A stretch of 64,000 nt of DNA from Symsagittifera roscoffensis (Eukaryota; Xenacoelomorpha; Acoela; Convolutidae), in NCBI RefSeq assembly GCF_963678635.1, contig NC_087062.1:68183415-68247414 (forward strand), given 5' to 3'. Of this stretch, positions 13,101 to 20,752 are shown one piece after another. Within the stretch, counting starts at the first letter, position 1. Each line of letters opens with the position of its first letter. A program made the translations under genes and the position numbers. The notes beneath the pieces were generated by a model. It ran no database searches and was not told the DNA's origin. It saw only the letters and a program-made list of their open reading frames with translations.

Positions 13101-16100
13101 AATCCTCCAAATGCCGTTTGAATAACTCATTTGATTTTTTTTCCAAAAAACCAAACTCCAATTCAATTTTTTCCCAAATTTTGAGTTGAAAAACTAATTA
13201 AAAATGTTTGTTCTTGATGTAGTTTATTTCTAGCCTAGCTAAAAATCTTTTTCGTTAAAATTTTCACATCATTTGAAAGGTTTTTTGTTAAATTCGATAG
13301 TGAATGAGAAAAGTTCATTAAAAAACCTTAGACTTCCTGCCAGGAACATAAAGGGTCCAGGGCAATCCTGGAGTTCTTTGAAGAAGCCGTCTAGGAACCC
13401 TGGCAGGAATTCACAGTTTTAAAAATAGTTTTTAACTGGTTGAATTTGTGTTGACATAAAAAGAAAATGAATAATAGATCAACTTTGTCAGTTTTTTTCA
13501 AAGAATTTCTCAGAAAACATTTCACGAGATTTGTCTCCCTAACACTTTTCAAAAATTAAACAATTTTGAAATCGCTTGCTTTGCAGCCAGTTTCTATCAT
13601 TTTCAAAATATTATGAAACAAAATGGTTAACAATAAAATCTTCAGGCTAAATTCTGGGTGCTTTTTGCGTGCAGTTGTTTTCGAACATCTGAGTTATTGT
13701 ACATACGGTGGTAGCATCAGTAAATGTACAGTCTTTTTAGGTAACTTTTCATATACCCTACCGGGTTACCTGTCCATGGAAGTCCATCCCTAGAGCCAGG
13801 CCTGGCCATTGAAAATCAGGTCAAAGTCTTGCTAGGGTTACCCTGGCTTTCCTGGATCGGTCTTAGAGTCCAGGGCAGGTTTTCAAAGAATTTTACTAGG
13901 AACCAGGGCTGGAACCCCAGGTTTCTTAGGCAAAATTTAAAATTGGCAAATGCCTACAAACCTGGCAATTAGCTAATGTTTTTGATAAACCCTTTGATTT
14001 CCTTAAGTGGTTTCCTGGAGCTGTTCCTGGTAAGTGTAACTTCGAGGAACTCCAGGATTGCCCTGGACCCCTCAAGTTTCTGGCAGGAAGTGTAAGGTTT
14101 TCCACTGGCTAGGTATAACAAGTGTTGCTTTGCATTAGATTGCTAAAACTATCAATAATTCAGTATCAGGTCATGTGGCCAAGCAGTTAGTACAACCGAC
14201 TAACCAATGGCAGGCTGTGAGTTCGAGCGCCAGCACGAGACCATTTTTTTTAGCTACAAATAGTCTAGATTTAGCTAATTTCTGATCAGAAGTAAGATTA
14301 GAAATAAAGAATTTTAAGAAAATCCTTGTTTTATTTAAACATTTCACAAAGAATTTCTGACCAGAAAAATAGATTAGTATAAAGTGTTCCAGGTCCGAAA
14401 TAAAAGATTTTCTCGGTACGGGCGGGTAGCTTAGCCGATTGTACTCCAGCTGAAGAATTTTGTTCGAATTCGACCAAGAAATTGTATTCGTAAGTTGTAA
14501 AATATCAAAATGGTGCATCGCTCAAAAAATTCGATGTTTTTTTAGAAACACGACCCTTGCCCTCCCTTAGAAGGAAATCCTTCACAAGCGTTTGCTCTTA
14601 CATATGCAAAAATTGAAATTAAATTTTAAAAAATTATCTGCACAAATTTCAGCGTCTCACAAGTCGGACCAAGTCGTGAGTCATCCAAGACTGGAAGCAA
14701 GCAGAGTGTCGTGGATGTCATTGTGCCTGGCGATTCGCCCCGGAACAGCATGTCAGCGGGCGGTGCCTCAGGATCGAACTCGGGCGGGGCCGGTGGTGGA
14801 AGTGGAAATCAGGCTTGTCCGAGCTCTTCTAGTAGGAGAGACTCAAGACGCGTGTCAAATGTTTCCAACTACTTCGAGAGTGCGGTTAGTTTGATACTTC
14901 TTTACTATCTAAGAAAAACTTATAGATGTTTAAATTTACTATCTGAAGTTGAAGGCCTTGGGTCATCGTTTTTTAGCAATCTTGAGTGTACTCTTACATA
15001 AACATATACATCGAATCGCTGCTCGAAAGTGTATCTAAGAGATGGGTTGATAAGAAAAAAAGGCTATCTTTGATATTCAGCAGCAGTTTTACCGAGGTCC
15101 TGGTCTTGTATTCAGAATTGCATAGTTTCAAACCGAATTGATTCGATCCACTCGTGTTCAAACCTGACTTCTTAGATATCGCTCTGAGTGAACACACCAA
15201 GTTTGGGTCCCCATGGTCTGAACTTGAAAGCACGACCTCGACCCGGCTACTCACGAGTACTTAACGAAATATTTGTTTCTACTTTCCCATGTCTTTATCG
15301 AGTTTATGTTTTTTTTTGATACAGCAACATGGCCAACATGTCCAGAAAAAACTCGCAGCGTGGATATCCGATTTTTAAAAAAAACTGATCTAAATTGGAA
15401 TACACTTACAAAAAAAAACATTCGATCAAGAGGTGCAATTTTTTTGGTCATTTTCTGAGTTGAGAAATGCATTGTATTGCTCTTGAATTATTAGAGCGTG
15501 TGTGTTTAGTGTCGCAACAAGAAATCGATGAGGCGTCGCCGCAAGAGTACCTCAACCACCCGCGCCCTGTCTTCCGTGGACCTCTCCTGTTGCGGCTGTA
15601 GTGGGGGTGGCCATGGCGGCGGTGACCAAGGGAGCATCAACTCCTTCGGGGAGCTCAACTCCCCTTCCTCTTCTCCACAACAAGGAGACAAGAACCAGCT
15701 GGTGAACGGACCCAATGCCAGAAAGATCAGCATGTTTGAACCAGGACATGTCGGTGGGTTACTCGTTACTCCATCAACTATTATTTTACATTATACGTTA
15801 TATTTACAATTTATGTCTTATAGTAAGTCTAAGATTTGTCAAAAGTATAGATTACCCCTTAAATTAAAGGTTTTATTTAAGGGGTAATAAGCTGATTATT
15901 TTATGAGTTTGTTGCGAGTTACCACACTTTGCGAGTTGTATCAAGTGGTAAATATTATACGATTTGTTTATTTTTGCGACTTGTCTTTTGTTGCGAGCTG
16001 TCGTGATACAAAAATCCTTACAAAAATTTGGAAGATTTTGTAGCACCCAAGCACCTCTCATGGTTTTTACCCTTAGTGAGCTAGTGATCAGGGGCGGATT

Positions 16101-19100
16101 TTCTCGAGAGGGGGGGGGGGGGTACGAAATTTTTTTTAGGTCGACCAAATTGATTTTCCGAGCTCTATTGAAGCATTAAAAAGACCCTATTTTGGTCAAA
16201 TTTTCTGCGCCGCAGGCAAAATATTGAAAAACAGGCCTAAACTGGCGTTTTTAGACAGTTTTTGAAAAATTTTGACCAAAAAAATTGCGCTTTTTTGGCA
16301 CGCGCTCCCCCCTCAAAAATAGTATATATTGGCGCAGAAGGCGCCTTAAGAAAATTTTTAGGGTCAGTTACCAAATAGGGATGTCTCAAAATAGTACAAA
16401 GGGGTGTGCCTTTGGGTCGGCAGGGGGTCGAATACCTGAAGAGAGAACGTCCATCCCCCTCCTCCCTAAATCCGCCTCTGGTAGTGATTATAGGCCTCTG
16501 CCAAATAATTAATTTTTCTGAATTCTTTTTTTTTTACTAATTCATGTATTATTCATTGTAAATTCTGTAAACTATGTTTCTTACCTACACAAACTTTTTT
16601 TTTCAAAATTGTAAGAATTTATTACTTAATTGAAAACCGTCTGAATTTCTCTGAAATACTTTTTACTCTACCAGGTAAGACCCTTAGCGGATTTCTCAGT
16701 CCGTTCCGGTGCAGTTCCGGTACCAACAACACTCTGGCTGCTGCCCACCAGTTCTGCTCGCTCCAGAAACTGCCCTCTGGTTCCAGCTCCCAGTGCTGTT
16801 CGGCCTGCAGCAGTCGGCGCTCCTCCTTCGACCCGCCCAGCCCCGAATTGGGCTTCGTGGAGGTTGAGGCACTTTGGAGCAGGGAGTCCATGAAACTAAC
16901 AGTCAACGTCCTAAATGGTAAAACAGAATAAATAAAAAAAACAAATTTGCTAACTATTTTGATATTGCCATACTGGAATAAAATTTTGCATAGTAAACAA
17001 ATTAATTTTGCTGATTATACTTGGTCGTCTTGTAAGCATTCAAACTCTAAAAATTTATTTGTGAAATTATTGGGGTGTGAAAAATGCAATGCGATAGTTC
17101 CTAATTTTTCTGTTATTGTTATTGCGTTCGGTTTTCCTCCCTTAATTATGATTGCCGAAACTTTTCAAAAACCAGTTTTTAGGTGTTTTTGGCATCTTTT
17201 TCTGGTTGCCAAAACGTAAAAGATTTGAAAGTCAATTTTGCAAATGAGTAAAATTACGCTACCAGGTAAATTATTCGCATATGGTTAAGAGTTGAATTAT
17301 TGAATAAAATGGGTGGATAGTAATTACTAGATATCATAAGGGTGAGAGAGAAGGAATAGTTTTCATGCATGTAACATTCAGTTTTCCCCTGCCAGACCAA
17401 TAATTCTTCACCTGCGAAACCAAAATTTTCGAAATAGTTTGAATTTAATTACTAATTATAATCAATTTAATCCAAAAGGCGCTGTGGTTATTCCGCACCA
17501 ATTCCACCGAAAAAACTAACCGCTAAAAAACTAAGCCGCTAAAAAACTAAACCACTAAAAACTAAAACTCCACCAAAAAAGGAAAGAAGGTTATCTCGTG
17601 GAATCCGCAACAAAACCTTCCCTTGATGGATTACACTTACAAAATTGCCTTGGGACTGTTTTTTTCTTAAATTTTACATTATTTATTAAAATTAAAATTT
17701 AAAATGAACGTTATGCATTAAAATCAAACAGATAGAAAAGGAACAACCATATTTTACTTCTTTTCCAGCTGTCTCAAACAAAATCACCTGAAACAAAATT
17801 GAGCAAGATAGAAAATAAAAACATATGATTCGCAGAGAAAATGTTTTACTTTCAACGTAGAATGAAAATAGTCTTGATTGGATGTTGGATGTGGCGCACT
17901 CTTTTTTAGATTTTATTGGAAAGTACTAAAAATTGTGAAGATTGGAAAAATAAAATATATAAAAAACTAGAACTGATTTTATTTTTTAGCCTGGGATGTT
18001 GATGCACCCTTCCAAGGAAAACTACTTCCAAATGACAATTTTGTGTTCAAACTGTCTCTGAGGTCGGCCAAACCAGTCCAGCAGCAGAAACAAGAGAGCA
18101 CTCCCTTCACAAATATCAAGGACCCCTCGTTCAACCAAAAGTTCACCTTTTACGCCATCACCGAAGACATGCTTAGCAACTCTTCTATCAAGCTCAAATT
18201 TATGGCCAAATCTAACGCCTTGAGGAGAAAAAAAGTGCTGTCACATTGTGACCTGAAGATGGACTCGCTTCAAGACAACAAAGTCACCAAGTTTTGGCTG
18301 GCCTTGGAGGAACAAACAGTGATGAAGGTACTTTTTTGAGATAATGTTATTGGAAAGCTAAAAATGGGGGTGTTTTTTAAACAATACGTTTAGTTTATTG
18401 AGAAACACGACACTTGTCAACGAGAAAACAGCGTATGAGATGTTCATATTTGAGCGGAGAATCGATGTTGTACTATAGGTATAACGTATCAAACTGTTTT
18501 CAGAGTTTTTCTCGATTTATCATTTTGTGAAGTTATGGCCGAATTCAAGTTCATTAATTAGTATTAAGCAGTCTTTTGACCAAAATAACTGTTTATGATC
18601 GCAATTGCGTCATTTACAGCGACACCTAAGACGTCTGATGAAACTAAAGAGATTCAACTTAAAAAAAGATCATAATTGAATTACATTTCAGACGATTGGA
18701 ACTTTGAACTTTTCGCTTCGCTTCACTCGTGACGGCACCTTGCAGTTGTCAAATATGAGCGCTCAGGACCTACCAAAGAAAGTTCTCAAGACCAGCACAG
18801 GTGAAGAATTTTTCTTTTGATTTCTGTAACTCGATCAAACAATATGAATGTTTGAGCAGCTACATATCTTGCTATGCGCGCATATCGCTAGTTTCAATTT
18901 TTTCTACCTGACGCGGTCAAAAACAGACGTTGAGGTCCAATAGCGTCATCCTCCACATCTTTTGTTGTTCAATAATTATGCTTGTTTTTGTTTCATATAA
19001 AATGCCATTATATTAGATTGGAAACAATTTTTTTATTTGATAAAACATAAAAATTAATTCCAATCTAATCTCAGGGCATTAGGTTAATTATGATTATGAC

Positions 19101-20616
19101 TATTCTTATTGAGATTCGAAGAAAGTGTTTACATTTTAATCCCCTTTTCTCAAAATGCGTTAATTTTATCAAAACAGTGCCGATCATAATTTGATATAGA
19201 TGGTCGAACAGCTTTAAGAGCGTCATTTTTTTATTCGAAATTTGAAAGTTGAGATTTTTTCAAAAGATAAGTCAGTATTTTTTTTCTGTTCTCTTGATTT
19301 CATCGACACTTTTCCATCAGTCTGTTGGCTATCTTTAGATTATTATGATTATTATTATGATTATTATTATGGTTATTATCAGTATTTTGATTATTTGATA
19401 CAAATTTTTGCAATTTTTTTTGGAAAAAATTAGTTCTTAAATCATAAAAGTTCAATTCTTAAACCAAAATTGTTTCCAGGTTTATAATCGAAAAAAAGAC
19501 TGATTTTTTGTGCTATTTTAATCCAGTCTTAAGCCTGAGAGAACGTCATTTGATGCTTTTGTCATTCTATTAATGCGTGCATCTAATTTTGGCAATACGT
19601 CTCTCTGCGAAGAAGAGATGAAATAGAGAAATAGTCTATAGATAGCAGGGTTGTTTTCACCCTCAGGAAATGGACAATCATACTTCTAAGCAAAGACTTT
19701 TTTTCATTTTAGCTCACGTCACCCATTTTTGACCGAATTTTTCTGGTAAACGCGTTTTTAGTGCCAATAAGTGGTAATTTATGAAGCATAAGTAGAATTG
19801 GAGGCACTTAGCATGATGGCGAGGCGTTCATTTTGAAATTGTCAGATCTTCAGATCGTGTAATCTATCCCGTGTCATGGCATATATCCGCCCTGTTTTCA
19901 TATATCCTCTGCGAATCGCAGAAACCACAGTTAGAACGAGTAGAAAAAAATTGAAGCAGAATATGCCGATTGTTTTTCAGCTCTTTCTGCCTCATTATTA
20001 CCACATATTGGTACTGATTGATTTGGCAAAAATTAAGCCTTTGTTGCCTTCAACTTTGCAAAACTTGTCTGCAAAATTTTTTTAAAACCTAAATGTGGAA
20101 TTATTGGTATTCCAAGCGAATGAGAGAATTTTGTCTCGTCTATAAAATATTGTCAAAATTTTTCAGTGTTTTTTTTGGAAATCCCTTCCTCATGAAGAAA
20201 GCCCTATAAGTGCCCCCTTGATACACTAAAGAAGGGTTTTATCGGTGAAAATATCAGGATGCAAGTTTTTTTCAGGCACATATCTCACGATAATCTTCGA
20301 AGACAAAGAAAAAACGAAAACATTAGCGACGGGGGGACCTATGGTTCACAAGACCTCCATCGTTCTCAACTCGGCCAGCCCACAATTCATAGAAAACTAC
20401 AACTTCAGATTCTCACCGCGTAATGTACACGACTGTACTCTGGAAATTTCGCTTCATCAGAAGTGCAAGCTGAGAAGTGACCTGCTTGTCGGCCAAGTGA
20501 GACTCGGATTGAATTCTACAGAAGTGTCCGAATTCGAACACTGGACTTCGGTCATTTCCAATCCAGGCGTCACCCAGGAGCAAACTCATTTTCTCATGGA
20601 GCCAGATGTAACTTAG
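3979..20616 (+). CDS. Tandem C2-domain protein, TC2N/atypical synaptotagmin-like (8 exons, 679 aa)
   Basis: Joining 3979-4115, 8812-9207, 14653-14884, 15510-15753, 16675-16917, 17990-18327, 18692-18800 and 20276-20616 gives 2040 bases with matching phases and GT-AG borders throughout. ATG 3979 is chosen because an in-frame TAA lies 12 bases upstream. Residues 1-390 are Ser/Gly/Pro-rich and probably disordered, with RRxS sites and a KKSMRRRRK basic cluster near 259-267 (possible NLS). C2A spans about 394-526 and C2B about 531-668; the C-terminus keeps the HW...NPG turn seen after C2B in this superfamily. The Asp ligands of loops 1 and 3 are not in their usual places in either C2, and there is no transmembrane segment. 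This fits a calcium-independent, non-membrane-spanning C2 protein. From memory, the C2 pair most resembles vertebrate TC2N; SYT14/16/17-like is the alternative. Confidence 0.8.
4415..6220 (+). repeat. Intron 1 direct duplication, copy A
   Basis: Successive blocks here match blocks in copy B in the same order and orientation. Examples: TTTGAAACGTTCAAAAGCAC at about 4532 and 6386; ACCACGTAATTTCATC at about 4780 and 7409; TTTTTTGAGAAACGAATGTT at about 5314 and 7943; and the tract containing GGTCACGCCGGTC-like words at about 5960-6120 and 8520-8640. Identity by eye is about 75-80 percent with many indels, so the duplication is old. Confidence 0.75.
6250..8705 (+). repeat. Intron 1 direct duplication, copy B
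   Basis: Partner of copy A at 4415-6220. It is longer because about 0.8 kb between roughly 6440 and 7220 has no counterpart in copy A. That extra part contains the 55-bp tandem repeat and CAACCGGTCAA-type words. Copy B ends close to the acceptor of exon 2, so the duplication roughly doubled the intron without touching the exon. Confidence 0.72.
6474..6613. repeat. 55-bp tandem repeat, about 2.5 copies, each with a hairpin
   Basis: Units start at 6474, 6529 and 6584 with GCGTTATAATG. The first two are essentially identical over 55 bases and the third is partial. Each complete unit contains GGTTTTTAA-TTCCG-TTAAAAACC, a perfect 9-bp inverted repeat with a 5-base loop. Confidence 0.88.
8812..9207 (+). 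CDS. Tandem-C2 gene, exon 2
   Basis: 396 bases, entering in phase 2 and leaving in phase 2 (ATATG|GTTAGT). It encodes residues 46-177: Ser/Pro-rich, then Gly-rich. It contains two RRHS motifs, basophilic-kinase-type sites (TRRHSS near the start and VRRHSW near the end). No folded domain is apparent. Base composition is clearly more GC-rich than the flanking introns. Confidence 0.78.
9605..9866 (+). repeat. Dispersed repeat family, + orientation copy
   Basis: This segment matches 53758-54000 in reverse orientation. Shared landmarks in order are GTAACGGAAT, CGGGGTG, TTTTTGACGGA, ATATTTTACCTGTG, CGCGATATTTCGCGC and GATTTAATCCGTCTTA. Shorter related pieces lie at about 11640-11790 and 62440-62565. 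The family has no coding sequence and is probably a non-autonomous element. I did not find its termini. Confidence 0.65.
12778..13008. repeat. Degenerate cluster of GTGGATTCCGCAA words
   Basis: At least seven variants of (GT)GGATTCCGCA(A), in both orientations, occur within about 230 bases. Examples are GTGGATTCCACAA, GTGGATTCCGCAT, GCGGATTCCGCAAC, GTGGATTCTGCAA and the reverse-like GTAGAATCCGCAAATG. Spacing is irregular at 15-50 bases. A further GTGGAATCCGCAACAAAA occurs near 17596 in intron 5. The origin is unknown. Confidence 0.6.
13321..14101. mobile_element. Foldback/MITE-like element with ~60-bp terminal inverted repeats
   Basis: The left arm (about 13321-13382) and the reverse complement of the right arm (about 14040-14101) match over about 60 bases with few differences. 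They share CTTCCTGCCAG, GGGTCCAGGGCAATCCTGGA and GTTC at matching spacing. The interior (13780-13930) is full of further CCAGG/CCTGG words. There is no coding capacity. I could not define a target-site duplication. Confidence 0.72.
14169..14251 (+). ncRNA. tRNA-like sequence with Pol III boxes (possible SINE head)
   Basis: An A-box-like TGGCCAAGCAG (14176-14186) and a B-box-like GAGTTCGAGC (14219-14228) are tRNA-spaced, and eight T residues (14244-14251) immediately follow as a Pol III terminator. The ends can pair as an imperfect acceptor stem (GGTCATG with CGAGACC, discriminator A). The D and T stems do not pair well, so this is unlikely to be a working tRNA gene. A decayed tRNA or tRNA-derived SINE head fits better. 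Confidence 0.5.
14418..14480 (+). ncRNA. Second tRNA-like sequence with Pol III boxes
   Basis: An A-box-like TAGCTTAGCCGA (14427-14438) and a B-box-like TTGTTCGAATTCG (14460-14472) are spaced about 30 bases apart, 230 bases after the first tRNA-like segment. No clean cloverleaf or terminator follows. It is probably a tRNA-derived SINE head or a tRNA pseudogene. The two segments are not obviously copies of one another. Confidence 0.42.
14653..14884 (+). CDS. Tandem-C2 gene, exon 3
   Basis: 232 bases, phase 2 in and phase 0 out (GCG|GTTAGT). It encodes residues 178-255, strongly Ser/Gly-rich. Near its end is RRDSRRVS, two overlapping RRxS basophilic-kinase-type motifs. The GGAGGGSG-like Gly tract suggests an unstructured linker. 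Confidence 0.78.
14885..15509 (+). other. Intron 3 of the tandem-C2 gene
   Basis: A 625-base intron, donor GTTAGT and acceptor TGTGTTTAG. I see no repeat or secondary feature of note in it. The - strand open frame at 14994-15254 has no support as a gene. Confidence 0.6.
15510..15753 (+). CDS. Tandem-C2 gene, exon 4
   Basis: 244 bases, phase 0 in and phase 1 out (CATGTCG|GTGGGT). It encodes residues 256-336. It begins with a basic run, KKSMRRRRKS, that could act as a nuclear localisation signal or bind acidic lipid. Then come a CCGCSGGG Cys/Gly patch, a Ser/Pro-rich stretch and ARKISMFEPG. The - strand open frames over it are shadows. Confidence 0.78.
15852..15887. repeat. Perfect 13-bp inverted repeat in intron 4
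   Basis: TTACCCCTTAAAT (15852-15864) and ATTTAAGGGGTAA (15875-15887) are exact reverse complements separated by 10 bases. It lies about 100 bases after exon 4. No T-tract or other motif suggests a function. Confidence 0.85.
16089..16480. mobile_element. hAT-like MITE, 392 bp, with 8-bp target duplication
   Basis: The element begins CAGGGGCGGATTT and ends AAATCCGCCTCTG, short terminal inverted repeats of the CAGGGGCGGAT type common in hAT-family non-autonomous elements. It is flanked by CTAGTGAT (16081-16088) and GTAGTGAT (16481-16488), an 8-bp duplication with one mismatch, the length hAT transposases make. It includes a run of 13 G (16110-16122) and has no coding capacity. Related fragments occur near 1503, 56727-57114 and 59082-59483. 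Confidence 0.8.
16675..16917 (+). CDS. Tandem-C2 gene, exon 5
   Basis: 243 bases, phase 1 on both sides, residues 337-417. The first part is Ser/Cys-rich with SRRSSF, another RRxS motif. The last 23 residues (GFVEVEALW... through LTVNVLNG) are the first two strands of C2A. The acceptor CTACCAG is directly followed by GTAAGA, so the exon starts with a donor-like sequence. Skipping it would keep the reading frame but remove the C2A start. Confidence 0.76.
16918..17989 (+). other. Intron 5 of the tandem-C2 gene
   Basis: A 1072-base intron, donor GTAAAA and acceptor ATTTTTTAG. It includes a short CTAAAAAACTAA-type repeat near 17515-17570 and one GTGGAATCCGCAA word near 17596 that matches the cluster in intron 2. 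Nothing else is apparent. Confidence 0.6.
17990..18327 (+). CDS. Tandem-C2 gene, exon 6 (C2A)
   Basis: 338 bases, phase 1 in and phase 0 out (ATGAAG|GTACTT), residues 418-530. It encodes the body of C2A: a strand reading FVFKLSLRS, the conserved turn IKDPSFNQKFTF (equivalent to LNPVFNETFxF in synaptotagmins) and the later strands with KVLSHCDLKMDSL and FWLAL. Loop 3, which should supply DxD calcium ligands, reads SNALRRKK and is basic. That argues for calcium-independent phospholipid or protein binding. Confidence 0.82.
18328..18691 (+). other. Intron 6 of the tandem-C2 gene
   Basis: A 364-base intron, donor GTACTT and acceptor TACATTTCAG. I see nothing in it beyond AT-rich sequence. Confidence 0.6.
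18692..18800 (+). CDS. Tandem-C2 gene, exon 7 (start of C2B)
   Basis: 109 bases, phase 0 in and phase 1 out (CACAG|GTGAAG), residues 531-566. It starts C2B with the typical first strand (GTLNFSLRF), a second strand (GTLQLSNMSAQDLP) and the loop 1 region. Loop 1 reads KKVLKTST and lacks the paired Asp residues. Confidence 0.8.
18801..20275 (+). other. Intron 7 of the tandem-C2 gene
   Basis: A 1475-base intron, donor GTGAAG and acceptor TTTTTTTCAG. It contains an imperfect hairpin at 19001-19080 (TTAGATTGGA at 19012-19021 pairs with TCCAATCTAA at 19059-19068, with outer AATGCC/GGCATT arms). It also has an ATT-type microsatellite at about 19337-19380. The rest is featureless. Confidence 0.65.
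20276..20616 (+). CDS. Tandem-C2 gene, exon 8 (C2B and stop)
   Basis: 341 bases from phase 1 to TAG 20614-20616, residues 567-679. It encodes the rest of C2B: TYLTIIFED, the NSASPQFIENYNFRF turn (equivalent to LNPxFNExFxF), LEISLHQKCKLRSDLLVGQV (loop 3 basic, no DxD) and the C-terminal helix region FEHWTSVISNPG. The last residues QTHFLMEPDVT replace the WHxL ending of synaptotagmin C2B. The start of this exon is set by the acceptor; the ATG in the intron is not used. Confidence 0.84.
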
Positions 20617-20746
20617 CGCATCAGATGTCATAAAACATTTTTAGAGAAAAATTGGTCTTTCCATGAAAAATGGTCTATATATTTAGAATTGGTTAATGAT
20701 TTTCCGAAAAGCAAATTATTTTTCTGTTTCCAGGCATGATGGGGAA

Positions 20747-20752
20747 AATAAA
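20747..20752 (+). terminator. AATAAA polyadenylation signal candidate for the tandem-C2 gene
   Basis: AATAAA lies about 130 bases after the stop codon at 20616, a plausible 3' UTR length. It is the first canonical hexamer I see after the stop. Confidence 0.4.

Larger units (their letters stand above)
9208..14652 (+). other. Intron 2 of the tandem-C2 gene
   Basis: A 5.4-kb intron with donor GTTAGT and acceptor AAATTTCAG. It carries a dispersed repeat (9605-9866), a related fragment at about 11640-11790, a cluster of GGATTCCGCA words (12778-13008), a 0.78-kb foldback element (13321-14101) and two tRNA-like segments (14169-14251 and 14418-14480). About 9870-11640 and 11800-12770 are AT-rich with nothing recognisable. 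Confidence 0.65.

Noticed and set aside
14169-14243. Functional tRNA gene
   Set aside because: The A and B boxes and terminator are present, but the D and T stems do not pair and the acceptor stem has mismatches, so only a tRNA-like call is made.
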